The notes below the pieces were generated by a model. That model was not told the origin of the DNA and did not search any database. It was given only the letters and a program-made list of their open reading frames with translations. Made by a program: the position numbers and the translations under genes. Shown here in pieces: positions 6,176 to 11,236 of a stretch of 11,236 bases of DNA. Each line of letters opens with the position of its first letter. The stretch's first letter is position 1. The stretch covers positions 1-11,236 of the forward strand of contig JAEDJH010000049.1 of NCBI GenBank assembly GCA_016296415.1, given 5' to 3'. Origin of the DNA: Clostridia bacterium (lineage in GTDB: Bacteria; Bacillota; Clostridia; Christensenellales; CAG-138).

Positions 6176-7243
6176 ATGAAAATCGATGTAACTTTGACAA
6201 CAACGCCCAAGGCAAAGCCGCAGGACGAGTCCAAGCTCGGCTTCGGCAAGATCTTTACCGACCACATGTTCATCATGGAATATGAGGAAGGCAAAGGCTG
6301 GATGAATCCCCGTATCGAGCCGTATCACAGGCTGTCGCTCGACCCGTCGAGCACGGTGCTGCACTATGCTCAGGAGATATTCGAGGGACTCAAGGCTTAC
6401 CGTGCGGACGACGGACGCATCCTTATGTTCCGTCCCGAGGAAAACTGCCGCCGCCTTAACCGCTCGGCAGACCGTATGTGCATGCCCGACATAGACGTCG
6501 ATTTCAACCTTGAGGCGATGAAGGAGCTTGTCAAGGTCGAAAAGGAATGGATACCGCACGCCGCAGGCACCTCGCTGTATCTCAGACCGACGATGTTTGC
6601 AAACGACGAGGCTCTCGGCGTTCACGCCGCAAAGCGCTACATATACTTCATCATCTGCGCCCCCTCCGGCGCATATTATCCGCAGGGTCTTGCCCCCGTC
6701 AAGATCCGTGTTGAGGACAGATACGTTCGTGCGGTCAGAGGCGGCACGGGCTTTGCAAAGACCGGCGGCAACTACGCCGTATCCATCAAGGCGGGCGACG
6801 AGGCCGTTAAGGACGGCTTTGCGCAGGTGCTCTGGCTCGACGGCGAGACCATGCAGTACGTTCAGGAGGTCGGCGCAATGAACATGATGTTCCTCATCAA
6901 CGGCACCATCGTCACCGCACCGCTCGACGGCTCCATCCTCCCCGGCGTCACCCGTGACAGCATCCTCACCCTTGCACGCAGCGAGGGCTACAAGGTCGAG
7001 GAGCGCAAGATACACATTGACGAGCTTATGGATGCGTGCGAAAGCGGCGCTCTCACCGAGGCATGGGGCACCGGCACGGCGGCGGTCGTATCCCCCGTCG
7101 GACACCTTGCGTACAAGGACAAGATGCTCGCAGTCGGCGACGCAGGCATCGGCAAGCTGACCCGGCACTTCTACGACAGGCTCACCGGCATCCAGTGGGG
7201 CAGGCTCGACGATCCGTTCGGCTGGGTAACCGAGGTCAAGTAA
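6176..7243 (+). CDS. ilvE: Branched-chain amino acid aminotransferase
   Basis: This fold-type-IV PLP enzyme transfers the amino group between glutamate and the 2-oxo acids of valine, leucine and isoleucine. At 355 residues it belongs to the longer BCAT type that also includes the mitochondrial enzymes. Motifs seen are the N-terminal MNPRIEPY (43-50), HYAQEIFEGLKAYR (63-76), the PLP lysine Lys195 in GFAKTGGNYA, the QVLWLDG strand (217-223), QEVGAMNMMF with Glu231 facing the pyridine nitrogen, the LPGVTRDSIL turn (255-264) and the phosphate-binding GTGTAAVVSP (298-307). GGAGG lies 7 nt before the ATG, the best ribosome site of the rightward genes. The 41-nt gap after yigZ shows no terminator, so read-through from tyrS-yigZ is likely, with possible added initiation in the AT-rich gap. 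Confidence 0.96.
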   Translation: MKIDVTLTTTPKAKPQDESKLGFGKIFTDHMFIMEYEEGKGWMNPRIEPYHRLSLDPSSTVLHYAQEIFEGLKAYRADDGRILMFRPEENCRRLNRSADRMCMPDIDVDFNLEAMKELVKVEKEWIPHAAGTSLYLRPTMFANDEALGVHAAKRYIYFIICAPSGAYYPQGLAPVKIRVEDRYVRAVRGGTGFAKTGGNYAVSIKAGDEAVKDGFAQVLWLDGETMQYVQEVGAMNMMFLINGTIVTAPLDGSILPGVTRDSILTLARSEGYKVEERKIHIDELMDACESGALTEAWGTGTAAVVSPVGHLAYKDKMLAVGDAGIGKLTRHFYDRLTGIQWGRLDDPFGWVTEVK

Positions 7244-7244
7244 A

Positions 7245-7317
7245 AAGTTTTATTGTGGGGGCTTTGCCCCCACACCCCTATCGGGGGCAAGGGGACACAG
7301 TCCCCACCAGAAGTTTT
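7245..7317. repeat. Palindromic GC-rich element with three hairpins and flanking AAGTTTT
   Basis: Directly after the ilvE stop there is a chain of perfect stems: 7254-7262 with 7266-7274 (TGTGGGGGC/GCCCCCACA), 7275-7278 with 7283-7286 (CCCC/GGGG), and 7291-7296 with 7300-7305 (GGGGAC/GTCCCC). GCCCCC at 7266-7271 can instead pair with GGGGGC at 7283-7288, so the first two hairpins have an alternative. The direct repeat AAGTTTT occurs at 7245-7251 and 7311-7317, at the two ends. No U-tract follows the stems, so it is not a standard terminator. The pattern resembles interspersed repeats of clostridial genomes. The remaining gap, 7318-7375, has a small CCTGC/GCAGG stem and no gene. Confidence 0.65.
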
Positions 7318-7389
7318 CTCCTGCCAAAAGCAGGGTCAATTCCTCTGTGAGCGGCGGGCCGGAACGGATCAAGTGAAAGGAGTTTTCCC

Positions 7390-7779
7390 ATGAGCCTGCA
7401 GGAATCGGGCGAAATGTATCTTGAGGCGATACACATACTTTCGGGCAGGGGCAGCGTGGTTCGTGCGATAGACGTGGGCGAATACATGGGCTACTCCAGA
7501 CCGAGCGTATCAAGGGCGGTCGGGCTGCTCAAAAGCGGCGGCTACATCACCATTGCCGCAGGCGGCGCAATAACGCTCACCGAATCCGGCAGGGCGATTG
7601 CGGAAAAAATATACGAACGCCACACGCTGATAACGGAATTTCTCGTCCGCCTCGGCGTTGACAGGGACGTTGCGGCAAGGGACGCCTGCAAGATAGAACA
7701 CAGCATAAGCGATGAATCCTTCGGCGCACTTAAAAGCTACGTAGGAACAATTCTGAACGGGAACGATTTATCAACATAA
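7390..7779 (+). CDS. DtxR/MntR-family metal-dependent transcriptional regulator
   Basis: The 129-residue protein is a short DtxR-family repressor: a winged helix-turn-helix (about 6-70, recognition helix around YSRPSVSRAVGLLKSGGY, 35-52) and a dimerisation and metal-binding domain (about 75-120), without the SH3-like third domain of DtxR. By alignment from memory, the main metal site would be Met9, Cys100, Glu103 and His104 (DACKIEHSISDE), matching DtxR Met10/Cys102/Glu105/His106 and not the Asp8/Glu99/Glu102/His103 set of Bacillus MntR. His78 is kept, but DtxR ancillary ligands Glu83 and His98 correspond to Thr82 and Ala96. This points to ferrous iron rather than manganese as co-repressor, as an inference. 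AAAGGAG sits 7 nt before the ATG. No metal transporter is in the window, so its targets lie elsewhere or include the next gene. Confidence 0.9.
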   Translation: MSLQESGEMYLEAIHILSGRGSVVRAIDVGEYMGYSRPSVSRAVGLLKSGGYITIAAGGAITLTESGRAIAEKIYERHTLITEFLVRLGVDRDVAARDACKIEHSISDESFGALKSYVGTILNGNDLST

Positions 7780-7790
7780 GCTGCATTTTT

Positions 7791-7864
7791 GGCAAAAACG
7801 GGCAATATGCTCTCATATACCGGCAATACGTCAGCTTTCGTCGGCAATCAAACCTTGCGAAAGC
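7791..7864 (+). promoter_or_regulatory. Phased GGCAAT boxes and two palindromes upstream of the DUF885 gene
   Basis: GGCAAT occurs at 7801, 7822 and 7843, an exact 21-bp period, with a related GGCAAA at 7791, 10 bp before the first. The spacings equal one and two helical turns, so all four boxes face the same side of the DNA. Two inverted repeats are interleaved: ATATG-CTCT-CATAT (7805-7818) and GCTTTCG (7834-7840) with CGAAAGC (7858-7864), the latter spanning the third box. This is the form of a multi-site operator or activator array. The binding protein is unknown; the adjacent DtxR-type regulator is one candidate, but the boxes do not look like a standard DtxR site. Confidence 0.45.
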
Positions 7865-7881
7865 CTTGATCATATTATAAA
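7855..7881 (+). promoter_or_regulatory. Candidate promoter of the DUF885 lipoprotein gene
   Basis: TTGCGA (7855-7860) and TATAAA (7876-7881) are separated by 15 bp, with an overlapping TATTAT at 7873-7878. The spacing is short, and initiation about 7 bp downstream would fall within or next to the AAAGGA ribosome site (7885-7890), giving a very short leader. An alternative is TTGGCA at 7789-7794 with a poorer -10 near 7814-7821. A promoter somewhere in 7780-7899 is likely; the exact one is uncertain. Confidence 0.35.
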
Positions 7882-7899
7882 ACGAAAGGAAGCACTGAC

Positions 7900-9786
7900 A
7901 TGAAAAAAACAAATATTTTAAATAGGGGCGGGGTTGTCCGCCGCCTGCTTGCCGCCGTGCTTGTATGCATGCTTATCAGCACTATGCTGCTCGGGCTTTC
8001 CGGCTGCACCGGACCCGGGAAAGGGCCGCAGCCCTCTCCCACCCCCGTGCCGCCCACGGCAGCGCTGACTCCGCAGCCCTCTCCCACTCCGGCACCGCCT
8101 ACCGAGGAGGAGCTGAAGGCGGCGAACAAGGCGCTTTTTGACGAGCTTGACCTCGATTTGTTCAAGTCGATGGTGCTGGGCGACACGCTCACGTTCATGC
8201 TCAGCGTCGATAACCCCGAAAACTTCGGCATTGCCGCCGAGGATATACCGATGACGCTCGGCGAATTTACCGAGGAGGCGTTCAACGAATGGACGGCGGA
8301 ATGTGCCGCCTATCAGGGCCGCCTTGAGCAGATCGACCGCAGCATGCTTGACGAGCGGGATCAGCTTTCGTACGACATGATCGACCGCTTCATCGAATAT
8401 GAGCTTATTTTCGCCGACTATTACCTCTTTTCCGAGCCGCTTCAGCCCTACGTGGGATTGCAGAGCAACCTGCCCGTCTCGCTTGAGCTGATGCCCCTTG
8501 AAACCGCCGAGGATATTGAGGCCTATATCGCCGTGCTGCGTGACACCGGCCGCTATTTCGACCAGATCGCCGCATTCGAGGCCGAAAAGCTGACCGAAGG
8601 GCTGTTCATGCCCAAGAGCGCAGCCGAAACCGTGGTAAACGATTGCAAGTCGTTCTGCAAGACGGGCAAGAAATGCTTCCTGATAACCGACTTCCCCGAG
8701 CGCATTGCCGATGTGGATCTGACCGACGATGAGCGCAGCGCCTATATCGACCAAAACTCCGCCGCGGTGCTTGACGTGCTGCTTCCGGCATACGAGAAGC
8801 TTGCCGACGAGATAAAGCGCCTCAGCGACGAGTGCGAGGCAAACGGCGGCTCACCGCTTGAAAAGGGACTTTACTACGTCGATGGCGGCAAGGAGTTCTT
8901 CTTTGAAAGCATCCGTCGGGCGTCCTGTGCGCACATGAATGCCAATGAGATCGAGGATCTTTTGTTCGACACGCTTGCAGACCGCTATGAAAAGCTTTAT
9001 TCCGCCTATCTGGGCCTCCCCGCAGGCTGGGAAAACCAATCGTTCGAGCTGAGCGTGGGCAGCGTTCAGGAAAATCTCGACTATCTGAGGGATAAAATTT
9101 CGGAGGACTTCCCTGCGCTTCCCGAACATGACGTAAGGCTTTACAACGTGTCCAAGTCGCTCGAGGACAGCTTCAGCCCTGCGGCATACCTTATTCCCCC
9201 CGTTGACAACGCCTTTAACAATACCATAATAATCAACAACAAGGCTGTCAAAGACTCACAGACGCTGCTCGCCACGGTGGGTCACGAGGGCTATCCCGGA
9301 CACATGTACCAGTATATATACCAGCGCAATCTGGATGGCGTCGGGCTTTTCCAAAGCGTAATGTCGCTGACCGCCTATTACGAGGGCTGGTCGCAGTACG
9401 CCGAGGAGTACGTTTATAAAAACACCGTCATTGACCGGGACATGGGCGAGCTTTTGGCGACGGACTCTGTCATCGGCAACGTGCTTTTCCCTGCGATAAT
9501 CAGCCTCAGCGTAAACGGCTACGGCTGGGATCTTGCGGACGTGGAAAGCTATCTTGCGGACTTCGGAATGCAGGCGTATGCCGAGTATTATTACGAATAT
9601 GCGGTGAATATGCCCACCTACTATTTCGACTACGCCATCGGCTACTCGTGCTTCTTCCGCCTGTATGATCTGTACAAGGACGAGAAGGGTCTTGAATTTG
9701 ACCCCTACACCTTCCATGAGGAGTACCTCTCCTACGGCCCCGCCTACTTCGACATGATCGAGGAAAGGCTGCTCGGCGAGGAGTAA
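7900..9786 (+). CDS. DUF885 family putative metallopeptidase lipoprotein
   Basis: The 628-residue product starts with a lipoprotein signal peptide: basic residues, a hydrophobic core (about 16-32) and lipobox LSGC with Cys36, so it should be anchored on the outer face of the membrane. A proline-rich linker (37-68) follows, made of a 15-residue unit (PQPSPTPxPPT) repeated, then the DUF885 domain to the C-terminus. The zinc site is visible as HEGYPGH (462-468, His462, Glu463, His468) and the downstream EGWSQYAEEY (495-504) with Glu495, as expected for this family, followed by MPTYYFDYAIGY. DUF885 proteins are believed to be metallopeptidases; substrates are mostly unknown. AAAGGA lies 9 nt before the ATG. 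The gene appears monocistronic, closed by a terminator at 9817-9860. Family and location are secure, substrate unknown. Confidence 0.93.
   Translation: MKKTNILNRGGVVRRLLAAVLVCMLISTMLLGLSGCTGPGKGPQPSPTPVPPTAALTPQPSPTPAPPTEEELKAANKALFDELDLDLFKSMVLGDTLTFMLSVDNPENFGIAAEDIPMTLGEFTEEAFNEWTAECAAYQGRLEQIDRSMLDERDQLSYDMIDRFIEYELIFADYYLFSEPLQPYVGLQSNLPVSLELMPLETAEDIEAYIAVLRDTGRYFDQIAAFEAEKLTEGLFMPKSAAETVVNDCKSFCKTGKKCFLITDFPERIADVDLTDDERSAYIDQNSAAVLDVLLPAYEKLADEIKRLSDECEANGGSPLEKGLYYVDGGKEFFFESIRRASCAHMNANEIEDLLFDTLADRYEKLYSAYLGLPAGWENQSFELSVGSVQENLDYLRDKISEDFPALPEHDVRLYNVSKSLEDSFSPAAYLIPPVDNAFNNTIIINNKAVKDSQTLLATVGHEGYPGHMYQYIYQRNLDGVGLFQSVMSLTAYYEGWSQYAEEYVYKNTVIDRDMGELLATDSVIGNVLFPAIISLSVNGYGWDLADVESYLADFGMQAYAEYYYEYAVNMPTYYFDYAIGYSCFFRLYDLYKDEKGLEFDPYTFHEEYLSYGPAYFDMIEERLLGEE
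8026..8087 (+). repeat. In-frame 45-bp repeat encoding the Pro-rich lipoprotein linker
   Basis: A 17-base sequence (ccgcagccctctcccac) at 8026-8042 recurs exactly at 8071-8087, 45 bp or 15 codons later. It gives PQPSPTPVPPTAALT followed by PQPSPTPAPPT. It lies just after the lipidated cysteine and probably acts as a flexible spacer between membrane anchor and enzyme domain. Confidence 0.75.
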
Positions 9787-9816
9787 ACGGGCAGTGCCTC
9801 CGAAATTTGAAGGCAT

Positions 9817-9860
9817 AAAAAAGCACGCTCTCCAAAAATGGGGATGCGTGCTTATTTTTC
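9817..9860. terminator. Bidirectional intrinsic terminator between convergent genes
   Basis: AAGCACGC (9821-9828) pairs perfectly with GCGTGCTT (9846-9853), and the inner TCTCC/GGGGA part extends the stem through one G-U pair. The plus-strand transcript continues with ATTTTT (9854-9859); the minus-strand transcript continues with U residues from the A-run at 9817-9822. It sits 30 nt after the DUF885 stop and about 60 nt after the DUF362 stop, so it can end both. Confidence 0.8.
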
Positions 9861-9870
9861 CGCTTTTCTT

Positions 9871-9930
9871 TCACACCCTCGTGAATCACACCCTCGTGAA
9901 TCACACCTTCGTGAATCACACCTTCGTGAA
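9871..9930. repeat. Four tandem 15-bp units carrying the DUF362 stop codon
   Basis: The unit tcacacc(c/t)tcgtgaa is repeated four times without gaps: 9871-9885 and 9886-9900 are identical, 9901-9915 and 9916-9930 are identical, and the pairs differ at one base. On the minus strand each unit reads Phe-Thr-Lys/Arg-Val-stop in the frame of the DUF362 gene, so the unit at 9916-9930 is the true gene end and three copies follow it. Each unit contains the inverted repeat TCAC-6-GTGA. Confidence 0.9.
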
Positions 9931-11118
9931 CAGCCGTGCAAGCAGGGGGCGTTTCACCTTGAGCGCACCCTTCGGGCAAAACTCCTGACAGCAGAAGCAG
10001 CGTATGCAGCGCTTTCGGTCAAAGTGCGGCGTTTTATGCCCGCCGGTTAGGGTTTTTGTGCGCAGTGTTATTGCATGCAAAGTTTTTGCGCGCAATGTTA
10101 TTGCGTGGGCGGGACACATATCCTCGCACTTTCCGCAGGAGATGCACTCGCTCGCCTTTACCTTCGGTACGGCAACGAGGTTCGCCTGAATGAATTTGTT
10201 GACTATCAAAAACTCCCCGAGGTTATCCACGCTCTTTGTCGGCAAAAGCTCAAAGTCCGGCACACGGTACGGCGAAATTTCCCCGTACAGCGAAAGCTCC
10301 TTCGCACTTTCGGGCGAAAGTCCCCTCTCCGCCGCCGCCTTTACCGTCAGCACGGACTTTCCGTCCAGCCCGATAATCTCCGCCGCCGCCGCATCGAGCT
10401 TATACGGCGAAAACGACGCCATCAATGCGCCTATCTTTTTGGGCTTGCCCGCCGTGGGGCCGTTCCCCTCCATGCCCACCACCGCATCCATTATGTACAG
10501 ACGGGGCTTGAAATGCTCGTTTAAGTCGATGAGCATATTCGCAAAATCCGTCTGGTTCGGGAAGCGATAGTGAAACTCCGGCTTTATAACGCCCGGGATA
10601 ACGCCGAACATATTCTTTACCGCACCGCTCATTCCCATCATGCCGTGCGTCTTGAGCTTTGAAAAACCGATTATCGCATCGACCTCATCGAGCCATGCGG
10701 TATAGGGGAAACGCCTCAGCACCATACCGTCAATGCACTCCGCTTCCCTCGTTTCCACATTCCTGTTCAATACGGCGCCCGCCGCCTCCGCCTCCTGCAT
10801 CCCCGTGAAGGAATACACCATCGAAAGCGCCTTTACCGAGTATGCACCGCCCGGGCTGTCGCCGATTATTACCCTTGCGCCGAGGGCGATGAGCCGCCGT
10901 GTAAGCTCCGCCAAAAGCGTGGGATGCACCGTCGCCGCCGCTTCGGGGTGCTTGAATGTAACGAGATTCGCCTTTATGCCGACGGTCATGCCGCTTTTTA
11001 CCCACGAAAGTGCGTCAAGCGAAGCAAAAAGCTCGTCATACGCCGCCTTCACCGTCTCCTCGGAATAGTTATCGCAGCCGACTATCGAAACGTCGGGCAT
11101 AGTGTTTTTATCCGTCAT
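9916..11118 (-). CDS. DUF362 domain protein with C-terminal 2[4Fe-4S] ferredoxin domain
   Basis: The 400-residue cytosolic protein has an N-terminal DUF362 domain (about 8-290), with the conserved KLKTHGMMGMSGAVKN (154-169) and MDAVVGMEGNGP (210-221), and a ferredoxin domain with two Cys clusters: Cys325, 328, 331, 335 and Cys371, 374, 377, 381, each CxxCxxCxxxCP. It should hold two [4Fe-4S] clusters and carry electrons, but the reaction of DUF362 proteins is not established. The linker between the clusters contains a tandem duplication (338-357, HAITLRAKTL then HAITLRTKTL) that adds about ten residues compared with what I recall as usual. The start ATG at 11116-11118 has only a weak purine-rich site (GAAAAGAGA) before it; Met7 is an alternative. 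It is convergent to the DUF885 gene and its upstream neighbour is outside the window. The last codons lie in a tandem repeat, described separately. Confidence 0.92.
   Translation of the reverse strand: MTDKNTMPDVSIVGCDNYSEETVKAAYDELFASLDALSWVKSGMTVGIKANLVTFKHPEAAATVHPTLLAELTRRLIALGARVIIGDSPGGAYSVKALSMVYSFTGMQEAEAAGAVLNRNVETREAECIDGMVLRRFPYTAWLDEVDAIIGFSKLKTHGMMGMSGAVKNMFGVIPGVIKPEFHYRFPNQTDFANMLIDLNEHFKPRLYIMDAVVGMEGNGPTAGKPKKIGALMASFSPYKLDAAAAEIIGLDGKSVLTVKAAAERGLSPESAKELSLYGEISPYRVPDFELLPTKSVDNLGEFLIVNKFIQANLVAVPKVKASECISCGKCEDMCPAHAITLRAKTLHAITLRTKTLTGGHKTPHFDRKRCIRCFCCQEFCPKGALKVKRPLLARLFTKV
10048..10107 (-). repeat. 30-bp coding duplication built of four 15-bp sub-units
   Basis: On the minus strand, 10107-10078 and 10077-10048 are a 30-bp direct duplication inside the DUF362 gene. 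Each half also divides into two related 15-bp pieces (cacgcaataacattg and cgcgcaaaaactttg, 12 of 15 equal). CGCAAT-gtt-ATTGCG at 10091-10105 is a perfect palindrome. The product is HAITL-RAKTL-HAITL-RTKTL, between the two Fe-S motifs, with reading frame kept. Confidence 0.85.
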
Positions 11119-11193
11119 TCTCTTTTCACCGATGGCTGTCCTTGTTTATAATGCCTGTTATAATACCTTGGTCTTTGCCGCTGTTATTCGCAT
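11119..11193 (-). promoter_or_regulatory. Upstream region of the DUF362 gene with paired AT-rich boxes
   Basis: TATAAT is present on the plus strand at 11147-11152 and 11159-11164, 12 bp apart; the minus strand reads TATTATAAC and ATTATAAAC there. On the minus strand either could serve as a -10 box for the DUF362 gene, but I see no good -35 at 16-18 bp. The two equal boxes could also be an operator. Placement is tentative. Confidence 0.25.
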
Positions 11194-11236
11194 GGGCAGA
11201 TTGCCCTTGGGCAAGTTGCCTTTGGGCAAGTTCGCC
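11194..11236. repeat. Tandem palindromic 15-bp repeat, truncated by the window edge
   Basis: Units gggcagattgccctt (11194-11208), gggcaagttgccttt (11209-11223) and an incomplete gggcaagttcgcc (11224-11236) follow without gaps. TTGCCC-tt-GGGCAA (11201-11214) is a perfect palindrome and each unit can pair with its neighbours. The array probably continues to the right. No coding role can be supported. Confidence 0.75.

Noticed and set aside
5927..7168. 413-residue minus-strand open frame
   Set aside because: It is antisense to ilvE and the end of yigZ, both unmistakable genes, and shows no domain of its own.
7254..7274. Perfect 9-bp stem after ilvE as an intrinsic terminator
   Set aside because: Neither strand has a U-tract directly after the stem; it is better described as part of a repeat.
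7250..7513. Small minus-strand open frames starting in the ilvE-dtxR gap
   Set aside because: They read through the palindromic repeat and antisense to the regulator gene; peptides of this kind are typical spurious products of GC-rich repeats.
9871..9930. CRISPR array
   Set aside because: The units are 15 bp, contiguous and without spacers, and no cas genes are near.
9794..9988. Short plus-strand open frame over the terminator and tandem repeat
   Set aside because: It covers the terminator hairpin and the repeat, encodes a repetitive peptide and has no ribosome site that I can support.

Overview
The window looks like a chromosomal segment of a moderately GC-rich, low-salt-of-mobile-elements member of the Bacillota, most likely a clostridial gut lineage. 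The basis is strong purine-rich ribosome binding sites, a DUF951 protein, Gram-positive-type signal peptidases with one N-terminal membrane anchor, a short DtxR/MntR-type regulator, a lipobox protein, and GC-rich palindromic intergenic repeats. Genus is not resolvable by reading. There is no phage, transposase, CRISPR array, tRNA or rRNA. Most of the content is housekeeping.

Left part, minus strand (149-2779): a compact four-gene operon reading leftwards, DUF951 -> lepB (active signal peptidase I) -> a second signal-peptidase-like gene -> an M20 amidohydrolase. Genes overlap by 4 bp or are 5-17 nt apart. The second signal peptidase has lost both catalytic residues (Ser to Ala, Lys to Val) while keeping the membrane anchor and fold motifs, so it is predicted to be a pseudoenzyme paired with its active paralogue. 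The operon has a good promoter at 2803-2831 and ends in a hairpin plus U-tract at the left edge.

Middle, plus strand (3034-7243): a run of fold-type-I aminotransferase, tyrS, YigZ/IMPACT-family protein and branched-chain aminotransferase (ilvE). The first three are 3-23 nt apart; ilvE follows after 41 nt with its own strong RBS. The set combines amino-acid transamination with tyrosine charging. A GC-rich palindromic repeat (7245-7317) follows ilvE.

Right part: a DtxR-family metal regulator (7390-7779), then a non-coding segment with GGCAAT boxes at exact 21-bp spacing plus two palindromes, then a 628-residue DUF885 metallopeptidase lipoprotein (7900-9786). A bidirectional terminator separates it from a convergent minus-strand DUF362 protein with a 2[4Fe-4S] ferredoxin domain (9916-11118).

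The DUF362 neighbourhood holds three different tandem arrays that all have a 15-bp period and self-complementary units: one duplicates the gene's own last four codons and stop, one expands the linker between its two Fe-S motifs, and one lies upstream at the window edge. The items most worth a second look are the dead signal peptidase next to the live one, the 21-bp-phased boxes before the DUF885 gene, and the 15-bp palindromic repeats. I do not see a complete new multi-gene system.
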